Below, piece after piece: positions 16,292 through 23,202 of a DNA stretch of 64,000 bases. Below the pieces are notes generated by a model. The model was not told where the DNA came from, made no database searches, and saw nothing but the letters and a program-made list of their open reading frames with translations. The position numbers and the translations under genes were made by a program. Every line of letters begins with the position of its first letter. Position 1 is the first letter of the stretch. The stretch comes from JAVBRD01 sp031548365 (lineage in GTDB: Bacteria; Bacillota; Clostridia; Christensenellales; UBA1750): the NCBI GenBank assembly GCA_031548365.1, contig JAVBRD010000010.1, forward strand, positions 62,001 to 126,000, in the 5' to 3' direction.

Positions 16292-16320
16292 ATTGTATTC
16301 GGTGCTACACGGAAGCACAA
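16292..16320 (-). promoter_or_regulatory. Probable promoter for the RND adaptor-pump operon
   Basis: On the minus strand TTGTGC (16320-16315), a 17-base spacer and TACAAT (16297-16292, five of six), 63 bases before the adaptor start. Confidence 0.45.
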
Positions 16321-16385
16321 GTAAAAGTTCTGTGAGGTTTACACCGCTGTTTATAACGATGCCGAAAGATTCTCCCATCACACGG

Positions 16386-16414
16386 TTGACTTTCCGTCGT
16401 TCGCGCGGTATAAT
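16386..16414 (+). promoter_or_regulatory. Strong promoter for the tRNA cluster
   Basis: TTGACT (16386-16391), a 17-base spacer and a perfect TATAAT (16409-16414), about 50 bases before the first tRNA. Confidence 0.85.
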
Positions 16415-16462
16415 TCCCTGCGTCGCTTGTGAATCACGGCGGCCGCGCCAATCAGGCAAGAT

Positions 16463-16539
16463 GCGCCTGTAGCTCAGTCGGACAGAGCAACGGCCTTCTA
16501 AGCCGTGGGCCAGGGGTTCGAATCCCTTCAGGCGCGCCA
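16463..16539 (+). tRNA. tRNA-Arg (anticodon TCT)
   Basis: A complete cloverleaf: acceptor GCGCCTG pairs with CAGGCGC, the D arm holds AGCTCAGTCGGACAGAGC, the anticodon loop CTTCTAA gives TCT, the T arm is GGGGTTCGAATCCC, and the CCA end is encoded (16537-16539). TCT reads AGA/AGG codons. First of four tRNAs in one transcript. Confidence 0.97.
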
Positions 16540-16544
16540 TATGT

Positions 16545-16622
16545 GGTGGGTATAGTTCAGTTGGTTAGAGCGCCAGATTGTGGCTCTGGAAGTCGTGGGT
16601 TCGAATCCCACTACTCACCCCA
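16545..16622 (+). tRNA. tRNA-His (anticodon GTG)
   Basis: Acceptor GTGGGTA pairs with TACTCAC, with the extra 5-prime G (16545) opposite discriminator C that marks tRNA-His. The anticodon loop TTGTGGC gives GTG, the T arm is GTGGGTTCGAATCCCAC, and CCA is encoded (16620-16622). Confidence 0.97.
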
Positions 16623-16659
16623 CTTTGTTTATTCGTTCCGCGCGGCGTAGTTTTTTCTT

Positions 16660-16734
16660 TGGGGTGTCGCCAAGCGGTAAGGCACGGGACTTTGACTCCC
16701 GCATCCGTAGGTTCGAATCCTGCCACCCCAGCCA
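16660..16734 (+). tRNA. tRNA-Gln (anticodon TTG)
   Basis: Acceptor TGGGGTG pairs with CACCCCA, the anticodon loop CTTTGAC gives TTG, the T arm contains GGTTCGAATCC, and CCA is encoded (16732-16734). The pyrimidine-rich ACTTTGACTC stem-loop is usual for this tRNA. Confidence 0.96.
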
Positions 16735-16735
16735 C

Positions 16736-16811
16736 GATCCATTAGCTCAGTCGGTAGAGCACCTGACTTTTAATCAGGGTGTCCCGCGTTCGAGTCGCGG
16801 ATGGATCACCA
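16736..16811 (+). tRNA. tRNA-Lys (anticodon TTT)
   Basis: Acceptor GATCCAT pairs with ATGGATC, the anticodon loop CTTTTAA gives TTT, the T arm is CGCGTTCGAGTCGCG, and CCA is encoded (16809-16811). It begins one base after the tRNA-Gln CCA and ends the cluster. Confidence 0.97.
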
Positions 16812-16821
16812 CACAAAACCG

Positions 16822-16849
16822 AACCCGCTCTGGGAAGAGCGGGTTTTTT
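16822..16849 (+). terminator. Intrinsic terminator of the tRNA operon
   Basis: A 10-bp stem AACCCGCTCT with AGAGCGGGTT around a 4-base loop, followed by a run of T. Confidence 0.95.
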
Positions 16850-16928
16850 GCTCAGCCATCCATGCTTTGATGTGCATGCACCGACAGAAATCCGATAAAT
16901 GATGGTTTATTTTACAAGAATTATGGGC

Positions 16929-16934
16929 TATAAT
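16929..16934 (+). promoter_or_regulatory. Possible -10 box for the glutaredoxin-like operon
   Basis: A perfect TATAAT lies about 32 bases before the GTG start at 16966 and downstream of the tRNA terminator. The matching upstream box is poor (TTTATT at 16906-16911), so this is tentative. Confidence 0.4.
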
Positions 16935-16965
16935 AAATGTATGTTTGTCCAATGGAGGTGTGCTA

Positions 16966-17226
16966 GTGAAAAAAGTGATGCTGTTCATCATTGAGTCTTG
17001 CCCTTACTGCAGAAAGGCCGCCACATGGATGAACGAGCTTCTCACTGAGCATCCAGAGTATCGCGACATCGAGGTAGAGGTAATCGACGAGAATGCGAAA
17101 CCTGATTTTGCCGCGAAGTACGACTACTATTATGTGCCTACATACTATGTCGATGGCGTAAAAGTCCACGAAGGTGCCGCGACACGTGAGATTGTGGATC
17201 AAGTGTATCAAAAAGCGCTGTCCTGA
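16966..17226 (+). CDS. Glutaredoxin-like thioredoxin-fold protein
   Basis: An 86-residue protein with a redox motif C-P-Y-C (about residues 13-16) after a first strand V-M-L-F-I-I-E-S, and a later Y-V-P-T-Y-Y-V-D-G segment with the cis-proline typical of the thioredoxin fold. Glutaredoxin-like proteins reduce disulfides or carry electrons; the partner is unknown. The GTG at 16966 is chosen because GGAGGTG precedes it. It begins a plus-strand run with a glycosyltransferase, aminopeptidase and a CxCxxC protein. Confidence 0.88.
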   Translation: MKKVMLFIIESCPYCRKAATWMNELLTEHPEYRDIEVEVIDENAKPDFAAKYDYYYVPTYYVDGVKVHEGAATREIVDQVYQKALS

Positions 17227-17275
17227 ATTTCACGGCGCGTCAATGACAATTTTCTTTCATGGTGAGGTAGAGGCT

Positions 17276-18229
17276 TTGTCAAAAGAACCACTCCTTTCGG
17301 TGATCATACCGATGTACAACGAAGAGCCTGTGATCGCCGAAACGCACCGCAGGCTTGGCCTTGCCGTACAAACGCTTAACATGGACTGCGAACTGATCTA
17401 CGTCAACGACGGCAGCCGTGACCAAAGCGCGGACATTATCAGATCCATCATCGCGAACGACACGCGCGTTCGCCTGATTGACTTTGCGCGCAACTTTGGC
17501 CATCAGTACGCAGTGAGTGCGGGGCTTGAGCACGCGTCGGGCGACGCGGTCGTCATCATTGACGCCGATCTACAAGACCCTCCCGAGCTGATCAGCGACA
17601 TGGTTCGCATGTGGCGCGAAGGCGCGGACGTTGTGTATGGGCAGCGCACAGAGCGAAAGGGCGATTCTGCATTCAAAAAATTCAGTGCCTTTGCTTTTTA
17701 TCGTATTCTTGACGCGCTCTCCGGCGTAAAAATTCCGCCCGACACGGGAGATTTCAGGCTGATGGACCGCAAGGTTGTGGACGTGCTCAAAAGTATGCCT
17801 GAACACAACCGTTTCATGCGCGGCATTGTCGCATGGGTGGGCTTTAAGCAGGTGCCGCTGCATTTTAGCCGCGATCCGCGCTGGGCGGGCGAGACGAAGT
17901 ATCCGCTCTCAAAAATGCTCAAGCTCGCGTGGAACGGTATTTTCGCATTCTCCGACCTGCCGGTCAAGCTTCCACTCAACATGGGCTGTTTTGTCGGCGC
18001 GGTTTCAGCGCTCTACCTGCTGATCATTCTGGTCCTGGCCTTTATGGGGAAGTATCCGGGTTTTGCCCACGTCGGACTTGCCGTCACCACGCTGCTCACG
18101 GCAGCCATCCTCATATCCGTTGGGTTGGTCGGCGAGTATGTCGTTCGCATCGCAGATGAGGCGCGCGGCCGTCCCATCTACATCATCCGCTCGCTGGAAG
18201 GCTTTGCACAAGCAAAAAACGAGGAGTGA
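17276..18229 (+). CDS. Family 2 glycosyltransferase, polyprenyl-phosphate type
   Basis: A 317-residue enzyme of the DPM1/GtrB/ArnC type. The GT-A domain has L-S-V-I-I-P-M-Y-N-E-E near the N-terminus, Y-V-N-D-G-S-R-D, I-D-A-D-L-Q-D-P-P-E and the Y-G-Q-R-T-E-R-K-G-D-S loop. Two hydrophobic segments lie in the last 100 residues. Such enzymes move a sugar from a nucleotide donor to undecaprenyl phosphate at the inner face of the membrane. The TTG at 17276 follows GGTGAGG at good spacing; an ATG at 17243 in frame is the alternative but has no ribosome site. The next gene starts six bases after its stop. Confidence 0.9.
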   Translation: MSKEPLLSVIIPMYNEEPVIAETHRRLGLAVQTLNMDCELIYVNDGSRDQSADIIRSIIANDTRVRLIDFARNFGHQYAVSAGLEHASGDAVVIIDADLQDPPELISDMVRMWREGADVVYGQRTERKGDSAFKKFSAFAFYRILDALSGVKIPPDTGDFRLMDRKVVDVLKSMPEHNRFMRGIVAWVGFKQVPLHFSRDPRWAGETKYPLSKMLKLAWNGIFAFSDLPVKLPLNMGCFVGAVSALYLLIILVLAFMGKYPGFAHVGLAVTTLLTAAILISVGLVGEYVVRIADEARGRPIYIIRSLEGFAQAKNEE

Positions 18230-18234
18230 CTTTC

Positions 18235-19353
18235 ATGATGGATCCCCGCGTCACTACGCTGGCGCATAACCTGGTCAACTACTCCTGCCGCCTGAAGCCC
18301 GGTGAAAAGGTGCTGATCGAGAATACCGGTGTCCAGACGGATCTTGTAACTGAGCTGATTCGTGAAGCATACGCCGCGGGTGCTCGTCCCTATGTGCACC
18401 TGCGTGAAAACGCCGTGATGCGCGCGCTGATGATGGGTGCTTCTACCGAGCAACTCGACCTTTGGGCAAAATACGACGCGGGTTTGATGGCTGACATGAA
18501 CGCGTACATCGGCATTCGCGCGGGAGACAACGCCTCCGAGCTGTCCGACGTTCCGGGCGAACAGCGCGAGATCTACGCAAAGCATTACGCGCATCCTGTC
18601 CATTCCCTCATTCGCGTGCCAAAAACGAAATGGGTCGTGCTTCGCTACCCATCCCCCAGCATGGCGCAGAGCGCGGGGATGAGCACGGAGGCGTTTGAGA
18701 ACTTCTACTTTAAAGTGTGTTGCCTCGACTACTCCAAGATGGCCGCCGCAATGGACAAGCTTGTCAAGCGCATGGCGAGCGTTGACCGCGTCCGGTTGAC
18801 CGGCGTGGGTACCGACCTTTCGTTCTCCATCAAAGGCATTCCCGCCATCCCGTGCGCCGGGCTGGTTAACATTCCCGACGGTGAGGTGTTCACTGCGCCG
18901 GTCAAGACGAGCGTCAATGGCGTGATCACGTTCAACACGCCCACGCTCAACGCGGGCATTACGCATGAGAACGTTTGCCTGGTTTTCCGCGACGGTAAAA
19001 TCATAGAGGCGACATCCAGCAACACCGATGCGCTCAACAAAGCGCTTGATACAGACGAAGGCGCGCGTTACGTGGGCGAGTTCGCCATCGGCGTCAACCC
19101 GTACATCCTTCAGCCCATGAAGGACACGTTGTTTGACGAAAAAATTGCGGGCAGCTTCCACTTCACTCCTGGACGCTGCTACAACGAGGCGAGCAACGGC
19201 AACGACTCAGCCATCCATTGGGACATGGTCTTCATCCAAAGGCCGGACTTTGGCGGTGGCGAGATGTGGTTTGACGATCAGCTTGTGCGCAAAGACGGAC
19301 GTTTTGTCGCGGATGAGCTCCTCGACCTTAATCCCGAACGACTGGAGGGCTAA
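18235..19353 (+). CDS. M29 family metallo-aminopeptidase (AmpS/thermophilic type)
   Basis: A 372-residue cytosolic aminopeptidase. The metal ligands of the M29 family are seen in order: I-P-D-G-E-V-F-T-A-P (Glu), the E of G-E-F-A-I-G-V-N, H of G-S-F-H-F-T-P-G-R-C-Y, and H and D of A-I-H-W-D-M-V. Length fits the AmpS/AmpT group (about 370-410). GAGGAG lies eight bases before the ATG at 18235, only six bases after the glycosyltransferase stop, so the two are co-transcribed. The next gene begins three bases after its stop. Confidence 0.94.
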   Translation: MMDPRVTTLAHNLVNYSCRLKPGEKVLIENTGVQTDLVTELIREAYAAGARPYVHLRENAVMRALMMGASTEQLDLWAKYDAGLMADMNAYIGIRAGDNASELSDVPGEQREIYAKHYAHPVHSLIRVPKTKWVVLRYPSPSMAQSAGMSTEAFENFYFKVCCLDYSKMAAAMDKLVKRMASVDRVRLTGVGTDLSFSIKGIPAIPCAGLVNIPDGEVFTAPVKTSVNGVITFNTPTLNAGITHENVCLVFRDGKIIEATSSNTDALNKALDTDEGARYVGEFAIGVNPYILQPMKDTLFDEKIAGSFHFTPGRCYNEASNGNDSAIHWDMVFIQRPDFGGGEMWFDDQLVRKDGRFVADELLDLNPERLEG

Positions 19354-19356
19354 AGC

Positions 19357-19812
19357 ATGGCGTGGCGGGAGATCAAGTTGGGGGTCTGGCAGATACTTTA
19401 CGAGCCGGATGCCACGCGCGAGTTTTACGCATCCGTCCCCCCCTCTGTGTGTAACTGCGCGAATTGCCGCAATTTTCGGGCGAATTGGCGCGTTATGGTG
19501 CCCGAGGACCAGATGATTATTAAGCAATTCGGAATTGATCCCGTATACCATGGCGAAATCATGCTGCCATGGCGGCAGGGTGAGCACACGCTGATGGGGT
19601 ACATCGGCATCCACCACTTCATCGGAAAAGTGCTTGCCTCTCCTTTTACAGATTTTACCGGTTTCCACTACCCCGCTCAAGCCGGCGTATTCTCGGTGAG
19701 CTTTGAGGAGGAAGTCTTCGCGCAGCCCAAGAACTTTCCCGAACCGTGCGTGCAACTCATGTACGGCGTGGCCGTTCCGTGGCTGCTTGACGATGAGCTG
19801 ATGACCGTGTAA
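19357..19812 (+). CDS. Unknown 151-residue protein with CxCxxC motif
   Basis: The protein holds a C-N-C-A-N-C-R-N-F motif at about residues 32-40 and one further Cys near the C-terminus (E-P-C-V-Q-L). The N-terminal half is basic and aromatic, followed by G-I-D-P-V-Y-H-G-E-I and G-Y-I-G-I-H-H-F-I-G segments and no membrane helix. I do not recognise a family. It begins three bases after the aminopeptidase stop, so it is surely part of that transcript, and codon use resembles its neighbours. A metal site or thiol function is possible from the Cys cluster alone. Confidence 0.8.
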   Translation: MAWREIKLGVWQILYEPDATREFYASVPPSVCNCANCRNFRANWRVMVPEDQMIIKQFGIDPVYHGEIMLPWRQGEHTLMGYIGIHHFIGKVLASPFTDFTGFHYPAQAGVFSVSFEEEVFAQPKNFPEPCVQLMYGVAVPWLLDDELMTV

Positions 19813-19858
19813 TTGACGTACGCTCAGCGCAAATTTGAACGCATCGCCTAATTTCAGC

Positions 19859-19887
19859 TTGTCTTTCACCCCAAATCGGGATACAAT
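19859..19887 (+). promoter_or_regulatory. Promoter for gap
   Basis: TTGTCT (19859-19864), a 17-base spacer and TACAAT (19882-19887), 36 bases before the gap start. Confidence 0.6.
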
Positions 19888-19923
19888 ACCTTGGTAATGC
19901 ATTTTACGAGGAGGAACGTTTTT

Positions 19924-20943
19924 ATGGTTAAAATGGGTATCAACGGGTTCGGGCGAATCGGACGTCTGGTCTTCCGCATCGCGGTCGCGGACCCCAGTGT
20001 TGATGTTGTGGGCATCAACGACCCGTTCATTGATCCGGAGTATATGGTCTACATGCTGACCTACGACACCGTTCACGGCCGCTTTGATGGAACCGCGTCG
20101 GTCAAGGATGGCAAGTTGGTCGTCAACGGCAAGGAAATCGCCGTTTACCAGTGCATGAAACCCGAGGAGATTCCGTGGAAGGATTGCGGCGCAGACTACA
20201 TCGCGGAAGCGACCGGTGTTTTCTGCGATACCCCCACCGCGTCCGCTCACTTCACCGGCGGCGCGAAAAAAGTCGTCATTACCGCTCCTGCCAAGGACAA
20301 AGAGACCCCCATGTTCGTCATGGGCGTCAACAACGCCAAATACACATCCGACATGAAGGTCGTCTCCAACGCGAGCTGCACCACCAACTGCCTTGCTCCG
20401 CTCGCCAGCGTCATTCATGAGAAGTACGGAATCCTTGAAGGCCTGATGACCACGGTTCACGCCACCACGGCCACCCAGAAAACTGTCGATGGCCCTTCCA
20501 AGAAGGACTGGCGTGGCGGCCGCGGCGCGGCGTTCAACATCATCCCGAGCAGCACTGGCGCAGCGAAGGCTGTCGGCGTTGTAATCCCGGAACTCAAGGG
20601 CAAGCTTACTGGCATGTCTTTCCGCGTACCCACGGCCGACGTCTCCGTCGTCGACTTGACCTGCCGCTTGGCCAAGCCCACCACCTATGACGACATCAAA
20701 GCCACGATGAAGGCCGCGTCCGAATCCGAGCGTTACAAGGGCATCATCGGCTACACCGAAGACGCCGTTGTTTCCTCCGACTTCATCACCGACCCGCGCA
20801 CCTCCATCTTTGACGCAGAAGCGGGCATCATGCTCAGCGAGACATTTGTCAAGCTCGTCGCGTGGTACGACAACGAGTGGGGCTATTCCAACAAAGTTGT
20901 CGACCTGATTAAATACATGGGCAAGGTTGACGGCAACGCGTAA
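19924..20943 (+). CDS. gap: Glyceraldehyde-3-phosphate dehydrogenase
   Basis: A 339-residue glycolytic enzyme. The NAD fold begins M-G-I-N-G-F-G-R-I-G-R, the catalytic cysteine lies in S-N-A-S-C-T-T-N-C-L-A-P, the histidine in V-H-A-T-T-A-T-Q, and W-Y-D-N-E-W-G-Y-S ends the domain. It converts glyceraldehyde-3-phosphate to 1,3-bisphosphoglycerate with NAD. The ATG at 19924 follows GAGGAGG; it has its own promoter and terminator and stands alone, not with pgk-tpi as is common in Firmicutes. Confidence 0.98.
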   Translation: MVKMGINGFGRIGRLVFRIAVADPSVDVVGINDPFIDPEYMVYMLTYDTVHGRFDGTASVKDGKLVVNGKEIAVYQCMKPEEIPWKDCGADYIAEATGVFCDTPTASAHFTGGAKKVVITAPAKDKETPMFVMGVNNAKYTSDMKVVSNASCTTNCLAPLASVIHEKYGILEGLMTTVHATTATQKTVDGPSKKDWRGGRGAAFNIIPSSTGAAKAVGVVIPELKGKLTGMSFRVPTADVSVVDLTCRLAKPTTYDDIKATMKAASESERYKGIIGYTEDAVVSSDFITDPRTSIFDAEAGIMLSETFVKLVAWYDNEWGYSNKVVDLIKYMGKVDGNA

Positions 20944-20955
20944 TCTGACCACTCT

Positions 20956-20995
20956 AAAAAGTCCCCGGTTCGAATGGACCGGGGACTTTTTCGTC
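20956..20995. terminator. Bidirectional terminator between gap and mnmA
   Basis: A perfect 14-bp stem, AAAAAGTCCCCGGT (20956-20969) with its complement (20978-20991). T-runs on both strands allow it to serve gap and the converging mnmA operon. Confidence 0.93.
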
Positions 20996-21005
20996 CGAAC
21001 TTGTG

Positions 21006-22091
21006 TCAGCGGGCCGTCGATTCGATGACCGCGCCGCCGAGGCAGACATCACCGTCGTAAAGCACAACGGATTGCCCGGGCGCGACCGCGCGCTGCGGCC
21101 TGTCGAAGGTCACGCGAATTGAACTTCCCTCAACCACGCACGCACACGCCTGGTCCGGCTGACGATAACGGATTTTAGCGGCCGAGCGGAATGAAACGCC
21201 ATCCGGTGCGGGCGCACGCCCGGAGATAAATGTCGGATTTAGCGCGACCAACTCCGATGACCACAGCAGCGGATGGTCATCGCCTTGGGCAACAATCAGC
21301 CTGTTGCGTTGAACGTCCTTATCAAGAACGAACCAAGGTCTGCCATCACCCTTTCCGCCGATGCCCAGCCCCTTGCGCTGGCCGATGGTGTACCCCATGC
21401 ATCCCTCATGGGAGCCTACAACAGTGCCGCTTTCGGTGACAATGTCACCCGGTGTTGCGGGCAGGTAGCGCGAGAGAAACGCGCGAAAATCGCGCTCGCC
21501 GATAAAGCAGATGCCCGTAGAGTCTTTCTTTTCAGCGTTTGGCAGGCCAGCCTCCCGCGCAACAGCGCGCACCTCACTCTTGAGCATGCTGCCCACGGGG
21601 AAAAGCACGCGAGAGAGCTGTTCCGGCTTGAGTGCGTGCAGAAAATAGCTTTGATCCTTGTTTGGGTCAGCTCCACGCAGGAGACGAACAGTGCCAGCGG
21701 TTTGTTCAACACGCGCGTAGTGGCCGGTCGCGAGCGCGCTTGCGTCAATCTTAAGCGCGAAGTTCAGGAATGCGTCGAACTTGATCTCGGTGTTGCACAG
21801 GATGTCAGGGTTGGGCGTACGCCCCTTGGCGTATTCGTCGAGGAAATAGCGAAACACGCGGTCGTGGTACTCGCGCGTGAAGTTCACCGTATAATACGGG
21901 ATGCCGATGTGATCACAAACCGAGCGCACATCGTCGTGATCTTCGGCTGCGGTACAGGCATCGTCGTTCCCATCGTCCCAGTTTTTCATGAACACGCCGA
22001 CAACATCAAAGCCCTGCTGCTTGAGGAGCAGAGCAGCGACCGCCGAATCCACACCGCCAGACATGCCGACGACGACGCGCGCCTCGGTCAC
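21006..22091 (-). CDS. mnmA: tRNA-specific 2-thiouridylase MnmA
   Basis: A 361-residue enzyme that puts sulfur on U34 of tRNA-Lys, -Glu and -Gln. The PP-loop G-M-S-G-G-V-D-S-A (residues 9-17), F-M-K-N-W-D-D, N-P-D-I-L-C-N-T-E-I-K-F (first catalytic Cys) and K-K-D-S-T-G-I-C-F-I-G (second Cys) are all present. It starts inside the end of the cysteine synthase gene (ATGA overlap). Usually mnmA sits beside a cysteine desulfurase (iscS/nifS), which is not seen here. Confidence 0.97.
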   Translation of the reverse strand: MTEARVVVGMSGGVDSAVAALLLKQQGFDVVGVFMKNWDDGNDDACTAAEDHDDVRSVCDHIGIPYYTVNFTREYHDRVFRYFLDEYAKGRTPNPDILCNTEIKFDAFLNFALKIDASALATGHYARVEQTAGTVRLLRGADPNKDQSYFLHALKPEQLSRVLFPVGSMLKSEVRAVAREAGLPNAEKKDSTGICFIGERDFRAFLSRYLPATPGDIVTESGTVVGSHEGCMGYTIGQRKGLGIGGKGDGRPWFVLDKDVQRNRLIVAQGDDHPLLWSSELVALNPTFISGRAPAPDGVSFRSAAKIRYRQPDQACACVVEGSSIRVTFDRPQRAVAPGQSVVLYDGDVCLGGAVIESTAR

Positions 22092-22996
22092 GGCTGGGCG
22101 AGCGGCGTAGACAGATATCGCTCGCCAGTATCCGGCAGGAGGGTGACGATCACTTTACCTGCCATACGGCGCGCTACGCGCGCTGCCGCACATAGAGCCG
22201 CTCCCGACGAAATGCCCGCGAACAGTCCGTCCGTTTTCGCAAGAAGCCGTGCGCATGAGATTGCGTCGGCTGTGGTTACGCGCTCGACTCCGTCGATCAA
22301 AGAGACGTCGAGAAGACGCGGCACAAACCCCGCGCCGATGCCCATGATGCCATGCGGCGCGCTCGCCCCGCCAGAAAGCACGGGCGATTCGTCGGGCTCA
22401 ACGGCGATGAGGCTGATGCACGGATGCACGCGCCTAAGCGCGCGGCCTACGCCCGTGATGGTCCCACCGGTTCCGACACCCGCGACAAACGCGCCGATCT
22501 CCCCCGTCGTTTCCGCCAGGATCTCAGGGCCTGTCTCCATCTCATGCGCGAGCGCGTTCGCCGGGTTTGAAAACTGGTCAGGCATGAACGCTCCAGTTTC
22601 ATGAGCAATAATAAGCGCTCGCTCGACCGCTCCTGACATGCCTAGATGCGCGGGTGTGAGCACCAGTTCCGCTCCATACATGCTCAGCAGGAGTCTGCGT
22701 TCAACGCTCATGCTCTCGGGCATGGTGAGGGTGAGCTTGTATCCGCGAGCGGCCGCTATCCAAGCGAGACCAACGCCCGTGTTGCCGCTGGTCGGCTCGA
22801 CAATCGCGCCGCCTTGCCTCAGGCTCCCGTCTTTTTCCGCCGCGTTAATCATATAGCGCGCTGCGCGATCCTTAACGCTCCCCCCCGGATTAAAGCATTC
22901 AATCTTGGCGAGCAAAGGCACGCCAAGCCCCTTCGCACGGGAAAACGCTTCAAGCGGCACCAGCGGTGTTTTGCCGATGTAGTCTTGGAGGCTCAT
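22088..22996 (-). CDS. cysK: Cysteine synthase (O-acetylserine sulfhydrylase family)
   Basis: A 302-residue PLP enzyme. The PLP lysine lies in N-P-G-G-S-V-K-D-R, the substrate loop is P-T-S-G-N-T-G-V-G-L-A, and the phosphate loop is G-V-G-T-G-G-T-I-T-G-V-G-R. It makes cysteine from O-acetylserine and sulfide. The start overlaps the preceding heavy-metal-associated gene, and its end overlaps mnmA, forming a tightly coupled run. CysK and CysM are hard to separate by eye; the length and motif set fit CysK. A closely related cystathionine beta-synthase-like role is possible. Confidence 0.93.
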   Translation of the reverse strand: MSLQDYIGKTPLVPLEAFSRAKGLGVPLLAKIECFNPGGSVKDRAARYMINAAEKDGSLRQGGAIVEPTSGNTGVGLAWIAAARGYKLTLTMPESMSVERRLLLSMYGAELVLTPAHLGMSGAVERALIIAHETGAFMPDQFSNPANALAHEMETGPEILAETTGEIGAFVAGVGTGGTITGVGRALRRVHPCISLIAVEPDESPVLSGGASAPHGIMGIGAGFVPRLLDVSLIDGVERVTTADAISCARLLAKTDGLFAGISSGAALCAAARVARRMAGKVIVTLLPDTGERYLSTPLAQP

Positions 22997-23202
22997 GAAA
23001 GCGCGCGCACCGCAATCACGTCATACCCCGCGTCCTCAACAGCGGCTTTGAGCGTTTCAGGTGATGCGGATGAGTCGACGGAGGCTGTGTTGGTCTCAAG
23101 CGAAACCACAGCCTTGGTTCCTTTGATTTCGTTGAGCGCGTCGGTGACGTGTTTGACGCAGTGTTTGCAGCTCATGCCTTCTATCTCGATGGTGTATTTC
23201 AA
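22993..23202 (-). CDS. Heavy-metal-associated (CopZ-like) small protein
   Basis: A 69-residue single HMA domain. The G-M-S-C-K-H-C motif at residues 9-15 is the standard Cu(I) or soft-metal site, set between beta strand K-Y-T-I-E-I-E and a helix. Single-domain members such as CopZ pass copper to a P-type ATPase. No CopA or CsoR is near: it overlaps the kinase gene upstream by four bases (23199-23202) and cysteine synthase downstream by four, so its metal role is open. Confidence 0.92.
   Translation of the reverse strand: MKYTIEIEGMSCKHCVKHVTDALNEIKGTKAVVSLETNTASVDSSASPETLKAAVEDAGYDVIAVRALS

Noticed and set aside
16429..16870. Open frames on the plus strand across the tRNA cluster
   Set aside because: They are translations of tRNA genes and contain no separate signal.
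19207..20952. 581-codon open frame on the minus strand opposite the aminopeptidase and gap
   Set aside because: It is fully antisense to well-supported genes, has no ribosome site, and long antisense frames are expected from the GC-rich codon use here.
21273..22604. 443-codon open frame on the plus strand opposite mnmA and cysK
   Set aside because: It is a shadow frame; the minus-strand genes have all catalytic motifs and overlapping starts.
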